A DNA stretch of 64,000 nucleotides, taken from positions 4,722,017-4,786,016 of the forward strand of contig NZ_JQML01000001.1 of the NCBI RefSeq assembly GCF_000744705.1. The letters are read 5' to 3'. The position numbers and the translations under genes are program-made. Positions 38,266 through 46,652 of the stretch are shown piece after piece (the stretch's first letter is position 1; every line of letters starts with the position of its first letter). This DNA is from Streptacidiphilus albus JL83. GTDB lineage: Bacteria; Actinomycetota; Actinomycetes; Streptomycetales; Streptomycetaceae. The notes under the pieces are model-generated. The model saw only the letters and a program-made list of their open reading frames with translations. It did not search any database and was not told where the DNA came from.

Positions 38266-39396
38266 GTGACCGCCACGCAGCCGGAACCCCTGACCCCTGA
38301 AGCGGCGACCGCCTTGCTCGCCGCCTTGCCGACGGAGGTCGGTCCCGGTCTGAGCGAGGCCGAGTTGGAGGCGGTCGAGAGCAGGTACGGATTCGCCTTC
38401 GCGGACGACCACCGGGCCTTCCTCAAGGCCGGGTTGCCACTGGGCCGGCCATGGCCGGACTGGCGCGACGGCGATCCGCACGAGCTTCGCGGCCGCCTCG
38501 ACGCTCCCGCCGAGGGCGTGCTCTTCGATGTCGAGCACGGATTCTGGTACCCGGGCTGGGGCGAACGCCCGGATGACCGCCAGGCTGCCCTGGACTTCGC
38601 CCGGGAGCGCCTGCTCGACGTCCCACAGCTGGTGCCCGTGTACGCACACCGCTACCTGCCAGCCGGGCGCGGGCAAAGTGGTCATCCGGTGCTTTCGGTC
38701 ATGCAGACCGACATCATCTACTACGGCAACCACCTCGCCGATTACCTCCGCAACGAGTTCGGCGGGTCCCCGAGCGATCTCAGCCGCACCCGCGCGAACG
38801 TGCCCTTCTGGTCCTACTTCCTCGGCGGCAACGCGACACCGAGGGAGGCCGTCGTCACCACCCCCCACGATCCCTACGCCATCAGCGCGGACGAGGCCGT
38901 CGACCACCTACGCATGCTCGCCATCGAGCAGCGCTTGGGCCGCATCGTCGGCGCCGACCAGCTCATCCAAGCCGCTCTGGTCGCCCTCACCCTCACCCTG
39001 GATGTCGACACCCCCGCTCTGCGGGTCTTGGCCGGACTGACCCGCAGCGAGGAGCCGCTGGCCCAGGATCTCTTCGTTCAGGTCATCGATGAACTCGACC
39101 TCGCACCGGTCATTCCCGAAACGCAGCCAGCTGCCCGCTGGGCCCTGGTGCACTGGTGGCTCCAGCTGATCGCCAACGGCAACCTGAACCCCGTCGAAGG
39201 CGGCAGCCTCATCTGGTACGAGGGCTGGGACCACCTCGGCCGCCCGGCAGCGCTGCGCCCGATCATCGGCTGGAAGAGCGAGTACGACGACTGGACACCG
39301 GACTACCCCTTGCCCCGCGACACTTACAAGGACCGGATCATCGACGAGGCCCGCGCCCTCCTGAATGGGCCGTGGCCACCCGTTCGGCGGCTCTGA
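38266..39396 (+). CDS. SMI1/KNR4 (SUKH)-like domain protein
   Basis: 376 residues from a GTG at 38266. The first 60 residues (GLSEAELEAVESRYGFAFAD, DHRAFLKAGLPLG) match the start of SUKH domains, which in bacteria are mostly immunity proteins against secreted nuclease or other toxins, though many are orphan. The C-terminal half is helical and unassigned (RLGRIVGADQLIQAALVALT, then Trp-rich WALVHWWLQL, WYEGWDHLGR). It is the first gene in the island. No toxin gene is adjacent. Confidence 0.7.
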   Translation: MTATQPEPLTPEAATALLAALPTEVGPGLSEAELEAVESRYGFAFADDHRAFLKAGLPLGRPWPDWRDGDPHELRGRLDAPAEGVLFDVEHGFWYPGWGERPDDRQAALDFARERLLDVPQLVPVYAHRYLPAGRGQSGHPVLSVMQTDIIYYGNHLADYLRNEFGGSPSDLSRTRANVPFWSYFLGGNATPREAVVTTPHDPYAISADEAVDHLRMLAIEQRLGRIVGADQLIQAALVALTLTLDVDTPALRVLAGLTRSEEPLAQDLFVQVIDELDLAPVIPETQPAARWALVHWWLQLIANGNLNPVEGGSLIWYEGWDHLGRPAALRPIIGWKSEYDDWTPDYPLPRDTYKDRIIDEARALLNGPWPPVRRL

Positions 39397-39490
39397 TCCA
39401 TAGGCCGCCAACGCATGATCGAGGCAAAGCGCGAGGCCGATCAGCGCAGCAACGGCAAGGCAAGTACCGCACATTCGCTAGAGCCCTGGC

Positions 39491-40894
39491 TCACGCAGTC
39501 GGCCGGGCCGCTCGGGGGTCAGCGGGTGCCCCGGTCGCCCGCCGCGGGAGAGCGGTGAGGGCTTCTTCGGCGCGGTGACGCTGGAGCCACTTGCGTGCGG
39601 CCTCGTGGCCGAAGCCGTTGGCCACAAGCACCTCCATGGCGGCCTTCCGTAGTTCCCGCTCGCGATCGAGTTGATTGAGGTGGGAACGCATGCGCGCGAC
39701 TACCTCATCGTGGTCGTAGTCGTAGCGGCCACTGACCTTCTGCGCGAAGAGCGGCAGCAGCTTGTAGTACCTGCGCTCACTGATCCCGACCTGTGTCCAG
39801 GGGTAGCGGTCTGGCGTCTCGCGCTTCCGGTGCTGCATCACCGCGATGCTCGCCTTGCGCCGTACGTACCGGCGGGTCGCCTCGGCGCCCTGGGCCGGGT
39901 TGAAACCCGGCCGGACCAGTCCTTCCAACAGCGTCGCGGCAGCGGACTGCCGACTGGGGGCGTGTGTGCCGCGCTCAATGCGCTCGACGGCCTGCGGATA
40001 TGCCGCAGCGACGGCGTTCGCCAACGCAGGCTCGTCGCCCGCGATGTAGCCGTGCCAGTAGGCCTTGAGGACGAACTGGCAGGCGATCTCCTCCGGAGTC
40101 GAGACGGGGTCGAGCGTGATCGTCGGGATGCCGTGGCCATGGATCGCGGAGGCGATCCGGCTCCACGGCCGGTCCTTCGGCACCTTGACCTTCTCGGTCC
40201 ACAATCGCGCGGTGAAGACCCATCGGACCGGCTGGTGCGTTATCGGAGCCATGATCAGGACAGGTTCGACGGCCAGCAGCGGAATCGGGGAGTCGGCCGA
40301 ATCATCCAGCAACTCTGCCATCCGACCTTCGTCTTCAGCATTCTCCCGGACCAGGCGGCGAGTGATCTGGATCAGCCAGCCGTCGAAGGTGGTTGCGCCG
40401 ATTGGGATATTCAGCCGCACAGCAGGGTCCATCGCCCGGCGCAGCAGTTCGGTGTACGCCCCAGCAGGCATGCCTCCGAGCTGGAGCCGGATGAACTCCC
40501 TCGACATTCTGCCCTCCCGGTAAACCTGGGCCACTCTGCGACCCGCCTCCCACAAGGCGTCGGCTTCACGTGCAGCCCGCGGAACCAGGTCCACATCTTG
40601 GAAGGCGGCCAACTGCAGGACAGCTGCGTGAGTCGGGTCGACTGGGTCCGGGATCGCCCAGGGCCCCTCCATCGGCGCGGTCGCGCCGATCAGCAGGTCC
40701 GGCACATCCGCGAAGGGCAGTCCGTTGGGCTCGAAGATCGAGCGCCTCTGCTGGACAGGGTTGAAGGTACGCCCGGCCAGCACGTCGATCTCGTGTCCGG
40801 CGCGGGAGAGCAGATCCGCCAGCACCTCGCGGTCGACAGTGCCGCCGAACTGCCGGTCCATCTCGTCGAGCAGAATGTCCGACCAATGTCCCAT
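39491..40894 (-). CDS. Orphan 467-residue protein with a possible C-terminal helix-turn-helix
   Basis: I do not recognise the family. The N-terminal 150 residues are helical. A middle beta-rich part (IPIGATTFDGWLIQITRRLV, PVRWVFTARLW) precedes a C-terminal region with a helix-turn-helix-like segment (WTQVGISERRYYKLLPLFA), then basic helices (RSHLNQLDRERELRKAAM) and a low-complexity end (RRATGAPADPRAARPTA). The Arg/Lys-rich end suggests nucleic-acid contact. It is divergent from a small membrane protein with a 17-bp gap. Soluble and cytoplasmic by composition. Confidence 0.75.
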   Translation of the reverse strand: MGHWSDILLDEMDRQFGGTVDREVLADLLSRAGHEIDVLAGRTFNPVQQRRSIFEPNGLPFADVPDLLIGATAPMEGPWAIPDPVDPTHAAVLQLAAFQDVDLVPRAAREADALWEAGRRVAQVYREGRMSREFIRLQLGGMPAGAYTELLRRAMDPAVRLNIPIGATTFDGWLIQITRRLVRENAEDEGRMAELLDDSADSPIPLLAVEPVLIMAPITHQPVRWVFTARLWTEKVKVPKDRPWSRIASAIHGHGIPTITLDPVSTPEEIACQFVLKAYWHGYIAGDEPALANAVAAAYPQAVERIERGTHAPSRQSAAATLLEGLVRPGFNPAQGAEATRRYVRRKASIAVMQHRKRETPDRYPWTQVGISERRYYKLLPLFAQKVSGRYDYDHDEVVARMRSHLNQLDRERELRKAAMEVLVANGFGHEAARKWLQRHRAEEALTALPRRATGAPADPRAARPTA

Positions 40895-40911
40895 CTGGGC
40901 AGTATACGGGG

Positions 40912-41166
40912 GTGAAAGTGCACCTCGAAGAGCTGAAGGCGCCGCCGGGCGGCATGGGATCGGGAGACGGTTCGATGGGCAAGAACGACAAGAAGGAGCC
41001 GCGCAAGCGGCACCGGCCGGAACTGAGTATCCGCACCGGCGGAGTCCGGCTTGAACTCGACCGCCTACCCCGGTTCCCGAAGCGGCTGGGATGGATCCTC
41101 GGATTGCTGATCCCCGGCGTGATCGCCGCCGCGAAGCTGATCTTTCACCTGCACCTGACAGGCTGA
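40912..41166 (+). CDS. Small single-span membrane protein
   Basis: 84 residues from a GTG at 40912. A charged N-terminus (GKNDKKEPRKRHRPE) is followed by one hydrophobic helix at the C-terminus (GWILGLLIPGVIAAAKLIF), giving a tail-anchored layout. Its start nearly touches the start of the divergent 467-residue gene, so their promoters overlap. Small membrane proteins in islands can be toxins or effectors, but nothing specific supports that here. Confidence 0.6.
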   Translation: MKVHLEELKAPPGGMGSGDGSMGKNDKKEPRKRHRPELSIRTGGVRLELDRLPRFPKRLGWILGLLIPGVIAAAKLIFHLHLTG

Positions 41167-41204
41167 CCGCTCGTGTTGGCCGATGTGAGTCCTATGCTGC
41201 GTGG

Positions 41205-41747
41205 GTGAACGATCAAGATGTGGGCTGGGATCCACTGATGGCCCTTCCCGACGGTGAGCCAGAGCGGTCTTTCGGCGGCCGTTGGGAGCAGCGCCTGTGG
41301 CAGAACGTCCCCGGCCCCTTCTACACCGGCATGTCCGATAACTGCTGGACCGGTCGACTGCACGCGCCCCGCCATGTGCTCTACGGCGGCGAGTACCTCG
41401 GTGAATACGTCTACCGCCAGCCAACTGCACCCGCCGACGTCCTGGCCTTGCTGACGGCCGCACAGGAAGATCCGTTCGCCGGTTACGCCTGCGATGGGGA
41501 CGGTTGGTGGACTCCCGGTGCCGTTCGCGGCTGGTGGCAGGAGCGGAGACGGGTCACGGACTATCTGGCGACGCTGCTGCCAGCATGGTCGTCCAGCACG
41601 AGGCCCGAGGAACAGGAGGCTGCTGAGGGGCTGCGTGACTACGCCGCGTACATCGCGGGTGAGCTGGCCGGCGACCTTCGCAGGTACCTGTTCCGTCTTG
41701 AGGAGGGGCATTACCCGGGAGCCTCCGCGAGGCTGCCTGACATCTGA
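41205..41747 (+). CDS. Conserved actinobacterial protein of unknown function
   Basis: 180 residues from a GTG at 41205. Rich in Trp and aromatic residues (GGRWEQRLWQNVPGPFYTG, DGDGWWTPGAVRGWWQERRR), acidic, with no signal or membrane segment. Similar Streptomyces proteins are often labelled ferredoxin in databases, but no Fe-S cysteine motif is present here, so that label should not be used. Its size, acidity and neighbours fit an immunity-type protein; this is a guess. Confidence 0.7.
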   Translation: MNDQDVGWDPLMALPDGEPERSFGGRWEQRLWQNVPGPFYTGMSDNCWTGRLHAPRHVLYGGEYLGEYVYRQPTAPADVLALLTAAQEDPFAGYACDGDGWWTPGAVRGWWQERRRVTDYLATLLPAWSSSTRPEEQEAAEGLRDYAAYIAGELAGDLRRYLFRLEEGHYPGASARLPDI

Positions 41748-41759
41748 CCACAGCGAGCG

Positions 41760-42224
41760 TCAGATGTGTGCCCGTACCTGGCGGACGGAGTGTCCCAGGG
41801 CCTCGGCGAGAGCGGTCAGTTCCTCGTCCGTGAACCAGATGCGCTCGGGGTTCCATACGGCGATCTCGAAGCGGGCGAAGCCACACGGCCAGTCGTACTC
41901 CAGCACGTCCAGCGTGGTCGCGGTGCCACAGCAAGGGACGGTTACGGCGAGGGTCGCGAAACCCTCCTCGTGCGCATCCATGAGACCACCCCACCATTCG
42001 GTGTCGATCTCGTTACCGCAGTGCGGGCAGCCGATCCGTTCCAGATTCTGCCCGCAGTCGACGAAGGCCAGCATGTCGTGCCAGGTGACGTCGATGTCCA
42101 CCTCAACTGCGCCGGGAGCTCCTGGCACCAGGGTTTCCATGAGCGCGGCGGCACGGGCTCCTGCAGCGGGTTCTGGCTGCCAGTTGGGGTCGGTCGGTAT
42201 GACGGAGGGGACATCGTCGCTCAT
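41760..42224 (-). CDS. Small zinc-ribbon-containing orphan protein
   Basis: 154 residues from the ATG at 42224. CPHCGNEID and VPCCG supply four ligands for one zinc ribbon (about residues 75-110). The C-terminal part (RIWFTDEELTALAEALGHSV) is helical. Acidic and cytoplasmic. It converges with the preceding gene, 12 bp apart. It has the look of the small contact-dependent immunity proteins that accumulate in Streptomyces islands, but no toxin is next to it. Confidence 0.7.
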   Translation of the reverse strand: MSDDVPSVIPTDPNWQPEPAAGARAAALMETLVPGAPGAVEVDIDVTWHDMLAFVDCGQNLERIGCPHCGNEIDTEWWGGLMDAHEEGFATLAVTVPCCGTATTLDVLEYDWPCGFARFEIAVWNPERIWFTDEELTALAEALGHSVRQVRAHI

Positions 42225-42386
42225 GGGCTCACACTCTGTCGGTCGGATCGCAGTGATCGTGGTTCGGGTGATTCTCAAACCTGTTTCAACCACGCCATGC
42301 TCGGCATGGCGGACTGCTGCTCGGGGACTCAAATCCGGGGGCAACGAAACGGAGGCCAGACGGAAGATCGGTGTCGTGGTGGTCCC

Positions 42387-43295
42387 TCAGGTCAGGGCTC
42401 GGACGAGTCCATCGTGCTGGGTCTCAGTGAGATTGAGGGCGCGGAGCATAGCCATCTCCGGTGATCCAGTCTCGGACGCCAGCCTCGGACCGCTGAGCGG
42501 AGACTTCGAGAAGCCCCCAGGTCCGCTGTGGCGTCTGCCGTCCAGCAGGGCTCTCGCCATGATTTGGATGCTGCTGTTCGGTGCCCCAACGGTTTCCAGA
42601 GCGGCTTCGACGCGCGTCTGTGCGTCTGCCGGCAGCTCGGCTTGGCACAAGGCAGGTAGCAGAAGCAGCAATCGCTCCGCAGGGTCGTGCGCGCCGTTTG
42701 TCGTCAGATCCGGAGAGGCGGTGATGCGCACCAGGTTCTTCCAGGTGAGGCCCGGCCCCGACCAGCTACCGTCGCAGCTGGCCAGCACCTGCGCGCAGTT
42801 CCAGTCAGGATGGGTGAGCAGGTAGTCGATTCCGCAGTCGCCGAGCAGATTGCGGTAGACCACGATGGCCGCATGCCCTCCGTCGAACGGGACGCGAAAC
42901 ACGGGCCACGCCTGGTCGTCCATCAGGGTCTCGGACATGGCCTCGGTATCAGCGCCATCGTCACCGAACCACTCGGGCATCGGCCGCGTCGCACCGGAGC
43001 TGGACCAGCACATGCCAAGCAGGTGATTGGACCAGATCTCGGCGCGCCCCAGCAGCGCTTCCCCTGGCACCAACGGACCGTAGTCGTATCCCTTGACTAG
43101 CACAACAGAACAGTCTGCCAGGCCCGCGCCGCTCAGATTCAGGAGATGTCCCTGGATACGCGACAGTATCTGGAGAGCAGCGACCAGGACGGCTGGAATC
43201 TCGCTCGAACCGCTGTGCTGGATCCGGATGGCCCCGTACTCCCGGAAGTCACTGGCCACCGTTTCGGCTGAGTGGATGAAGTAGCCAATATGCAC
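42387..43295 (-). CDS. Orphan 302-residue protein
   Basis: Starts at a GTG (43295) with only a weak GAGACC upstream. It shows alternating beta and helical segments (IPAVLVAALQILSRIQGHLL, GHAAIVVYRNLLGDCGIDYL) and a helical C-terminus (DPAERLLLLLPALCQAELP). No signal peptide, membrane span or catalytic motif is visible. Family not recognised. Codon use is mixed, less GC-biased than the core genes, in line with acquisition. Confidence 0.7.
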   Translation of the reverse strand: MHIGYFIHSAETVASDFREYGAIRIQHSGSSEIPAVLVAALQILSRIQGHLLNLSGAGLADCSVVLVKGYDYGPLVPGEALLGRAEIWSNHLLGMCWSSSGATRPMPEWFGDDGADTEAMSETLMDDQAWPVFRVPFDGGHAAIVVYRNLLGDCGIDYLLTHPDWNCAQVLASCDGSWSGPGLTWKNLVRITASPDLTTNGAHDPAERLLLLLPALCQAELPADAQTRVEAALETVGAPNSSIQIMARALLDGRRHSGPGGFSKSPLSGPRLASETGSPEMAMLRALNLTETQHDGLVRALT

Positions 43296-43559
43296 GTCCG
43301 ACAGGTCTCATCCACCACCCAGTACATCGTGGTCGGATCCGAGGGAATCGGAGTCAGATTCCACGAGGGCGTCGGACAGGCCACCCTTATTGCTCCACAG
43401 CTCCGCCTATAGTCTCAGTATCGATCTCAAGCGTTCTGCCATGAATTCGCTTCACAGCGCGCTAATCCGCATTGATTTGCATTCAAGGCCGCCGTGTAAG
43501 GGCGACCGAATCTGCGGCATCCGCCCAAGAAGCCAACCGCCGCCAGCCTACAGGGGGAC

Positions 43560-44798
43560 TTACAGGTCATCGATACTTACTTGGCCTTCAATTTCGATCT
43601 TGCGGCGCCCCATTTGCTCCGAAGCCTCCACGGCCTCTACTGGACCGAGGATTCGAACGATAATCGCATCATAGATCCAACTGAGATTTCCCTCCTTCTC
43701 CAAGCGTCCGGAAACCTGAATGGCAAGCGACTCCTCATGAGCCTGAATCGCCTCATGATATTCATCAGAGTCGGCAAGTCTAATGCGGTATTTTCGAGGC
43801 TTCCCCTTGCCCAGAGAGTCCAGTCCAAATACGCCAGGGCTATCTGCTTCCTTCTTGCTTAGGAGATGGACTCGACCGATCACTGAAATAGATTCTGATG
43901 TTTCGCTTCGCGCCAGCCGATTTGCTACGGTGTCAAGTACGGGAGCATCACTACCTCTGAATTCATAGCGAACGGGCGTCAGTAGATCTCCGCCGACGAC
44001 TGAAGTGTCCCATTCGACGGTGACATCGGCCCCGTCGGAGCCTTCTGCGATCCCGAGCAAGGCCTTGGCCATCTCGTATGAGATCCCCTGATCGACTCCT
44101 GCATCAAATCCCGAAAGGGATCCGCTTTCTCGGAAATGCTCTAGCGCCTCTACGGTGGCCTCAAGAGCCTTAACCACAGACAGGCTAACCTCTCTGGAGT
44201 ATGCTCCCGCCACGCCTTGAAGCTCGGGGGATGCCTCGGAAGGCTTGTGCAGCGGCACCGTTGCAGCTGAAGGCGCAAGCGCAGTAACGATGTAGCTTCC
44301 CGGTTCCGTCTGGCCCATTAGAACTGAATCCAGGTAGCGATTTGCAAACTGCCCAAAGCGATTACCAAAATGGCGAACAGGAGCCATGTAGGATTTGGCC
44401 CCAGCAACAAGGGTTCGCCTTGCGGAGGAGATGAGCCGTTCTCCTTCACGCCATGTAATTAGGCCGCTCGGAGCGGATGACTCCTTTCGGAATTTAAACT
44501 CATCGCTTGGGTCTGTAAATAGGCGCGGCGAGATCACGCGAACCCATGTTTCGCGATGCAGAGGAGAACTGATTTGTGCTAGTGCATGCAGCATCAAATC
44601 ATTGAATTCGGGGGCTTCTCGATCCAGCGGAATTACTAGGGAGCCTAGCCGGCTCGCAATTTCCCCTGGAGGCGAAAATCGATAGTAGATTCCGGAGCGC
44701 TTTCCGGACAATGTCCAGCCAACTTCTCGGACTAGGGTAGCGAGGCGCTCAGGGTCAATTCGCCCGGGGCTTACGTCGGGGTACCTGAGATCAGTCAT
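43560..44798 (-). CDS. Orphan 412-residue protein, last gene of the island operon
   Basis: Start at the ATG 44798, with GAGAGGTGAG upstream; it overlaps the DUF4365-like gene by 8 bp, so the two are co-translated. The N-terminal part (LRYPDVSPGRIDPERLATL, EVGWTLSGKR, YRFSPPGE, LVIPLDREAPEFNDLMLHAL) is distinctive but I cannot name the family. A helical middle (YSREVSLSVVKALEATVEAL) precedes a beta-rich C-terminus (VIGRVHLLSKKE, KYRIRLADSDEYHEAI, LAIQVSGRLEKEG). Third codon positions are far richer in A and T than in the core genes, a clear sign of transfer. It is probably the partner of the nuclease-like protein. Confidence 0.8.
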   Translation of the reverse strand: MTDLRYPDVSPGRIDPERLATLVREVGWTLSGKRSGIYYRFSPPGEIASRLGSLVIPLDREAPEFNDLMLHALAQISSPLHRETWVRVISPRLFTDPSDEFKFRKESSAPSGLITWREGERLISSARRTLVAGAKSYMAPVRHFGNRFGQFANRYLDSVLMGQTEPGSYIVTALAPSAATVPLHKPSEASPELQGVAGAYSREVSLSVVKALEATVEALEHFRESGSLSGFDAGVDQGISYEMAKALLGIAEGSDGADVTVEWDTSVVGGDLLTPVRYEFRGSDAPVLDTVANRLARSETSESISVIGRVHLLSKKEADSPGVFGLDSLGKGKPRKYRIRLADSDEYHEAIQAHEESLAIQVSGRLEKEGNLSWIYDAIIVRILGPVEAVEASEQMGRRKIEIEGQVSIDDL

Positions 44799-45348
44799 TG
44801 ATCGGCTCACCTCTCCCGACGCTGTCCATTAGTATATTTAGCGCGCTGCTATCGAATAGGTTCTTTGTAGGAATCCTGATACTGGGCTTCTGTACTCCAG
44901 TGGGAACCTGTACACCCTCGAGATTGATCCAGTAGCACGCTTGCTTGACCTCAAGGTGAGAGTGATGCGCTACTGTCCACTGTGCTTGCTGAGGCGGGAC
45001 AGCCATGACGATTAGGATTGCCTTTACGCCACGCCGTGGCGCAGCGAGACGCTCCATGTACTCACGCTTCTGAAACTGATAGCTGAACGTTTCCCGCGTC
45101 GGATCAGGCTGAACCTGCGTGGTGCTCTTCAGTTGAACGTAGAAGCTGGTCTCTTCCCCAGCAGGATCAGGTGAGGGTCTGACCAACATCGCGTCCATGC
45201 CAAAGACGTCACGTTCCTGTTTCACATAGAGGCAGGCCGAGGTAGCGGCGACATCCATGATGTAGCCCTCCTGGAGCTGTTCCATGCAAGCCGTGAACGT
45301 CGCGTCAGCGACGGGCTCCGTCCTCCGCTGTCTGGCGGCCTGCGTCAC
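44791..45348 (-). CDS. DUF4365-like, PD-(D/E)xK nuclease-fold protein
   Basis: 185 residues from a GTG at 45348 with GAGGGAG upstream. The core VFGMDAMLVRPSP, then SFYVQLKSTTQV, gives D-x(n)-QLK, the active-site spacing of DUF4365 proteins, a branch of the PD-(D/E)xK nucleases (the usual E is replaced by Q before the Lys, as is common in this family). The later part is beta-rich (GVKAILIVMAVPP, KQACYWINLEGV). It is probably a DNA or RNA nuclease, or a pseudo-nuclease sensor, working with the 412-residue protein whose gene overlaps its 3' end. DUF4365 proteins recur in defence loci. Confidence 0.78.
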   Translation of the reverse strand: MTQAARQRRTEPVADATFTACMEQLQEGYIMDVAATSACLYVKQERDVFGMDAMLVRPSPDPAGEETSFYVQLKSTTQVQPDPTRETFSYQFQKREYMERLAAPRRGVKAILIVMAVPPQQAQWTVAHHSHLEVKQACYWINLEGVQVPTGVQKPSIRIPTKNLFDSSALNILMDSVGRGEPIND

Positions 45349-45538
45349 CAGCGCTCCCTCTGACCTCAAACCTGGTGAGCTCAGCATAGGACCAGTCACC
45401 CTCGCTGGCCCGAAGTCTCTCGAAAGCAACATAACCAGGTGCACTGTCAGGCCGTGTCCGACGAGTCGCCTCGAAGGTGCTGGGCAGTTCTTCGACATAG
45501 CGGACGGACAGTCGTCGGGGCCGAGTTGGCCTGGTCAC
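45305..45538 (-). CDS. Orphan 77-residue protein in overlapping operon
   Basis: GTG start at 45538 overlaps the upstream stop by 4 bp (GTGA), and its own 3' end overlaps the DUF4365-like start by 44 bp. The sequence reads as a soluble mixed alpha/beta protein (VRYVEELPSTFEATRR, GYVAFERLRASEGDW) with a basic start and a polar tail. Family not recognised. Its position between two tightly linked genes argues that it is real. Confidence 0.6.
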   Translation of the reverse strand: MTRPTRPRRLSVRYVEELPSTFEATRRTRPDSAPGYVAFERLRASEGDWSYAELTRFEVRGSAGDAGRQTAEDGARR

Positions 45539-46311
45539 GGCTGCTCGGCGGCCGCACAGAGACCGTCGGACGTCGTGATGGAACCGTCGGGATTGACTCG
45601 GAGGAGCCGGGGTGGGGCCATGGCCCGCACAGCGCGTTCGAGGGCAGCTCGCGCCGCTGCTGGGTCTGCGGCCTGGGGATCGGTTATGCGGTAGCCATTC
45701 AGCGGGACTGTGCGTGGTTCTACGTCATCGGGATCAGGCCGTCCTTCCAATATGAAGCCGGCCAGCGCGCGCAACGCGTCCTCGCCGAGTTCTAGGGGGT
45801 GGAACGGCAGCGGGTACGGCTCCTCGTCCTCCCAGTCCAGTTCGGGTTCTACTGCGTGCTCTCCGGCCCAGTAAGAGGTCTCGAAGGCGTAGGGGACGCC
45901 GATGTTCTCGACGATTCCACTGTCGGGGGACAGGCTGAGTGAGCGGGTGAGCTGCCCGTCTTCCCAGACCGCAAAGGTCAGGGCGTCCACGACGCTGTGC
46001 ATGGCGTGCAGTACCAGCCTCCGACCAGCGCTCGCTTCCACGAGATGCGCGGGCAGCTCGGAGGGCAGGTAGTCCATCCATCGGCGGTCGCAGACGACCT
46101 CGACGCCGTCGAAGGCCGCCGCGTAGGAGACCCCGTCGGGCGGGTAACTTCCGTCGCTGAGGTCACTGCCGTCCGCAGTGTGGATCTCCCACCCCGGGTA
46201 CGTACGCCCGAGTAGCTCGGCCGTCTGACGTACGTCCACAGTCGTAGCCTGCTTAAGCGCCTCAGCCGCCGCACCACGCGAGTAGATCAGCACAGCCGTC
46301 TTCGCACCCAT
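45535..46311 (-). CDS. DUF6928-like protein
   Basis: 258 residues from the ATG at 46311 with GGGAGGGCGG upstream. MGAKTAVLIYSRG at the start, YPPDGVSYAAAFDGVEVVCD and LVLHAMHSVVDALTFAVWED in the middle, and YPLPFHPLELGEDALRALAG near the end are characteristic of a Streptomyces family I know as DUF6928, of unknown function. It is the first gene of the overlapping operon at the right end of the island, beginning 240 bp from attR. Confidence 0.8.
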   Translation of the reverse strand: MGAKTAVLIYSRGAAAEALKQATTVDVRQTAELLGRTYPGWEIHTADGSDLSDGSYPPDGVSYAAAFDGVEVVCDRRWMDYLPSELPAHLVEASAGRRLVLHAMHSVVDALTFAVWEDGQLTRSLSLSPDSGIVENIGVPYAFETSYWAGEHAVEPELDWEDEEPYPLPFHPLELGEDALRALAGFILEGRPDPDDVEPRTVPLNGYRITDPQAADPAAARAALERAVRAMAPPRLLRVNPDGSITTSDGLCAAAEQP

Positions 46312-46551
46312 GAGCACCGCCCTCCCCGAATGGCTTACGTTCATCTGCACGGACTTCGCCACAAGCTATCCAACCCGACTGACATCGCAGGAGAGCGGCT
46401 GCGCACCAGCAGCCCCTGTAGCCCTGTGCACCGCCGGCGCACCGGTAGGAGCAGTACCCACGGGTCAGCAGCGGCCAAGTCCGAGCCGCGCTCAGTGGCC
46501 CTCCAGCAAAGCTGGATCACGCTGACCTGCGACGATACCGCCGGAAGCCGG

Positions 46552-46599
46552 GAGCTTCCCAAGCTCAGAGCGCGAGTTCGATTCTCATCACCCGCTCCA
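46552..46599 (+). repeat. attR: copy of the tRNA-Gly 3' part
   Basis: 48 bases identical to 37901-37948 except A at 46587. The bases before it (GCCGG) do not continue the tRNA, so this is a partial copy, not a second gene. It marks the right end of the island. Confidence 0.93.
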
Positions 46600-46605
46600 T
46601 GAAGA

Positions 46606-46652
46606 AGGCCCAGCCCAGGGACATGATCCCCGGACCGGGCCTCTTTGTTGTT
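46606..46652 (+). terminator. Chromosomal terminator of the tRNA-Gly locus
   Basis: AGGCCC (46606-46611) pairs with GGGCCT (46637-46642), with an inner imperfect stem, followed by CTTTGTTGTT. It starts seven bases after attR, just where the tRNA terminator would be before insertion. Confidence 0.65.

Larger units (their letters stand above)
37901..46599. mobile_element. tRNA-Gly genomic island (about 8.65 kb), no integrase seen
   Basis: Bounded by the 48-bp tRNA-derived direct repeats. The true terminator of the tRNA locus appears beyond the right repeat. It contains nine or ten genes, mostly orphans, several resembling immunity proteins, and an A/T-richer operon at 43.5-45.3 kb. No integrase, excisionase, replication or transfer gene is recognisable, so it is either a degraded element or one mobilised in trans. 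Confidence 0.85.

Noticed and set aside
41205-41747. Ferredoxin label used for similar proteins
   Set aside because: No CxxCxxC or other Fe-S cysteine pattern is present.
38266-46311. Hidden integrase in the island
   Set aside because: No tyrosine recombinase R-H-R-Y or serine recombinase signature was found in any of the island proteins.
46552-46599. Possible second tRNA-Gly
   Set aside because: Only the 3' 48 bases are present; acceptor 5' strand and D-arm are missing, so it is an attachment-site copy.
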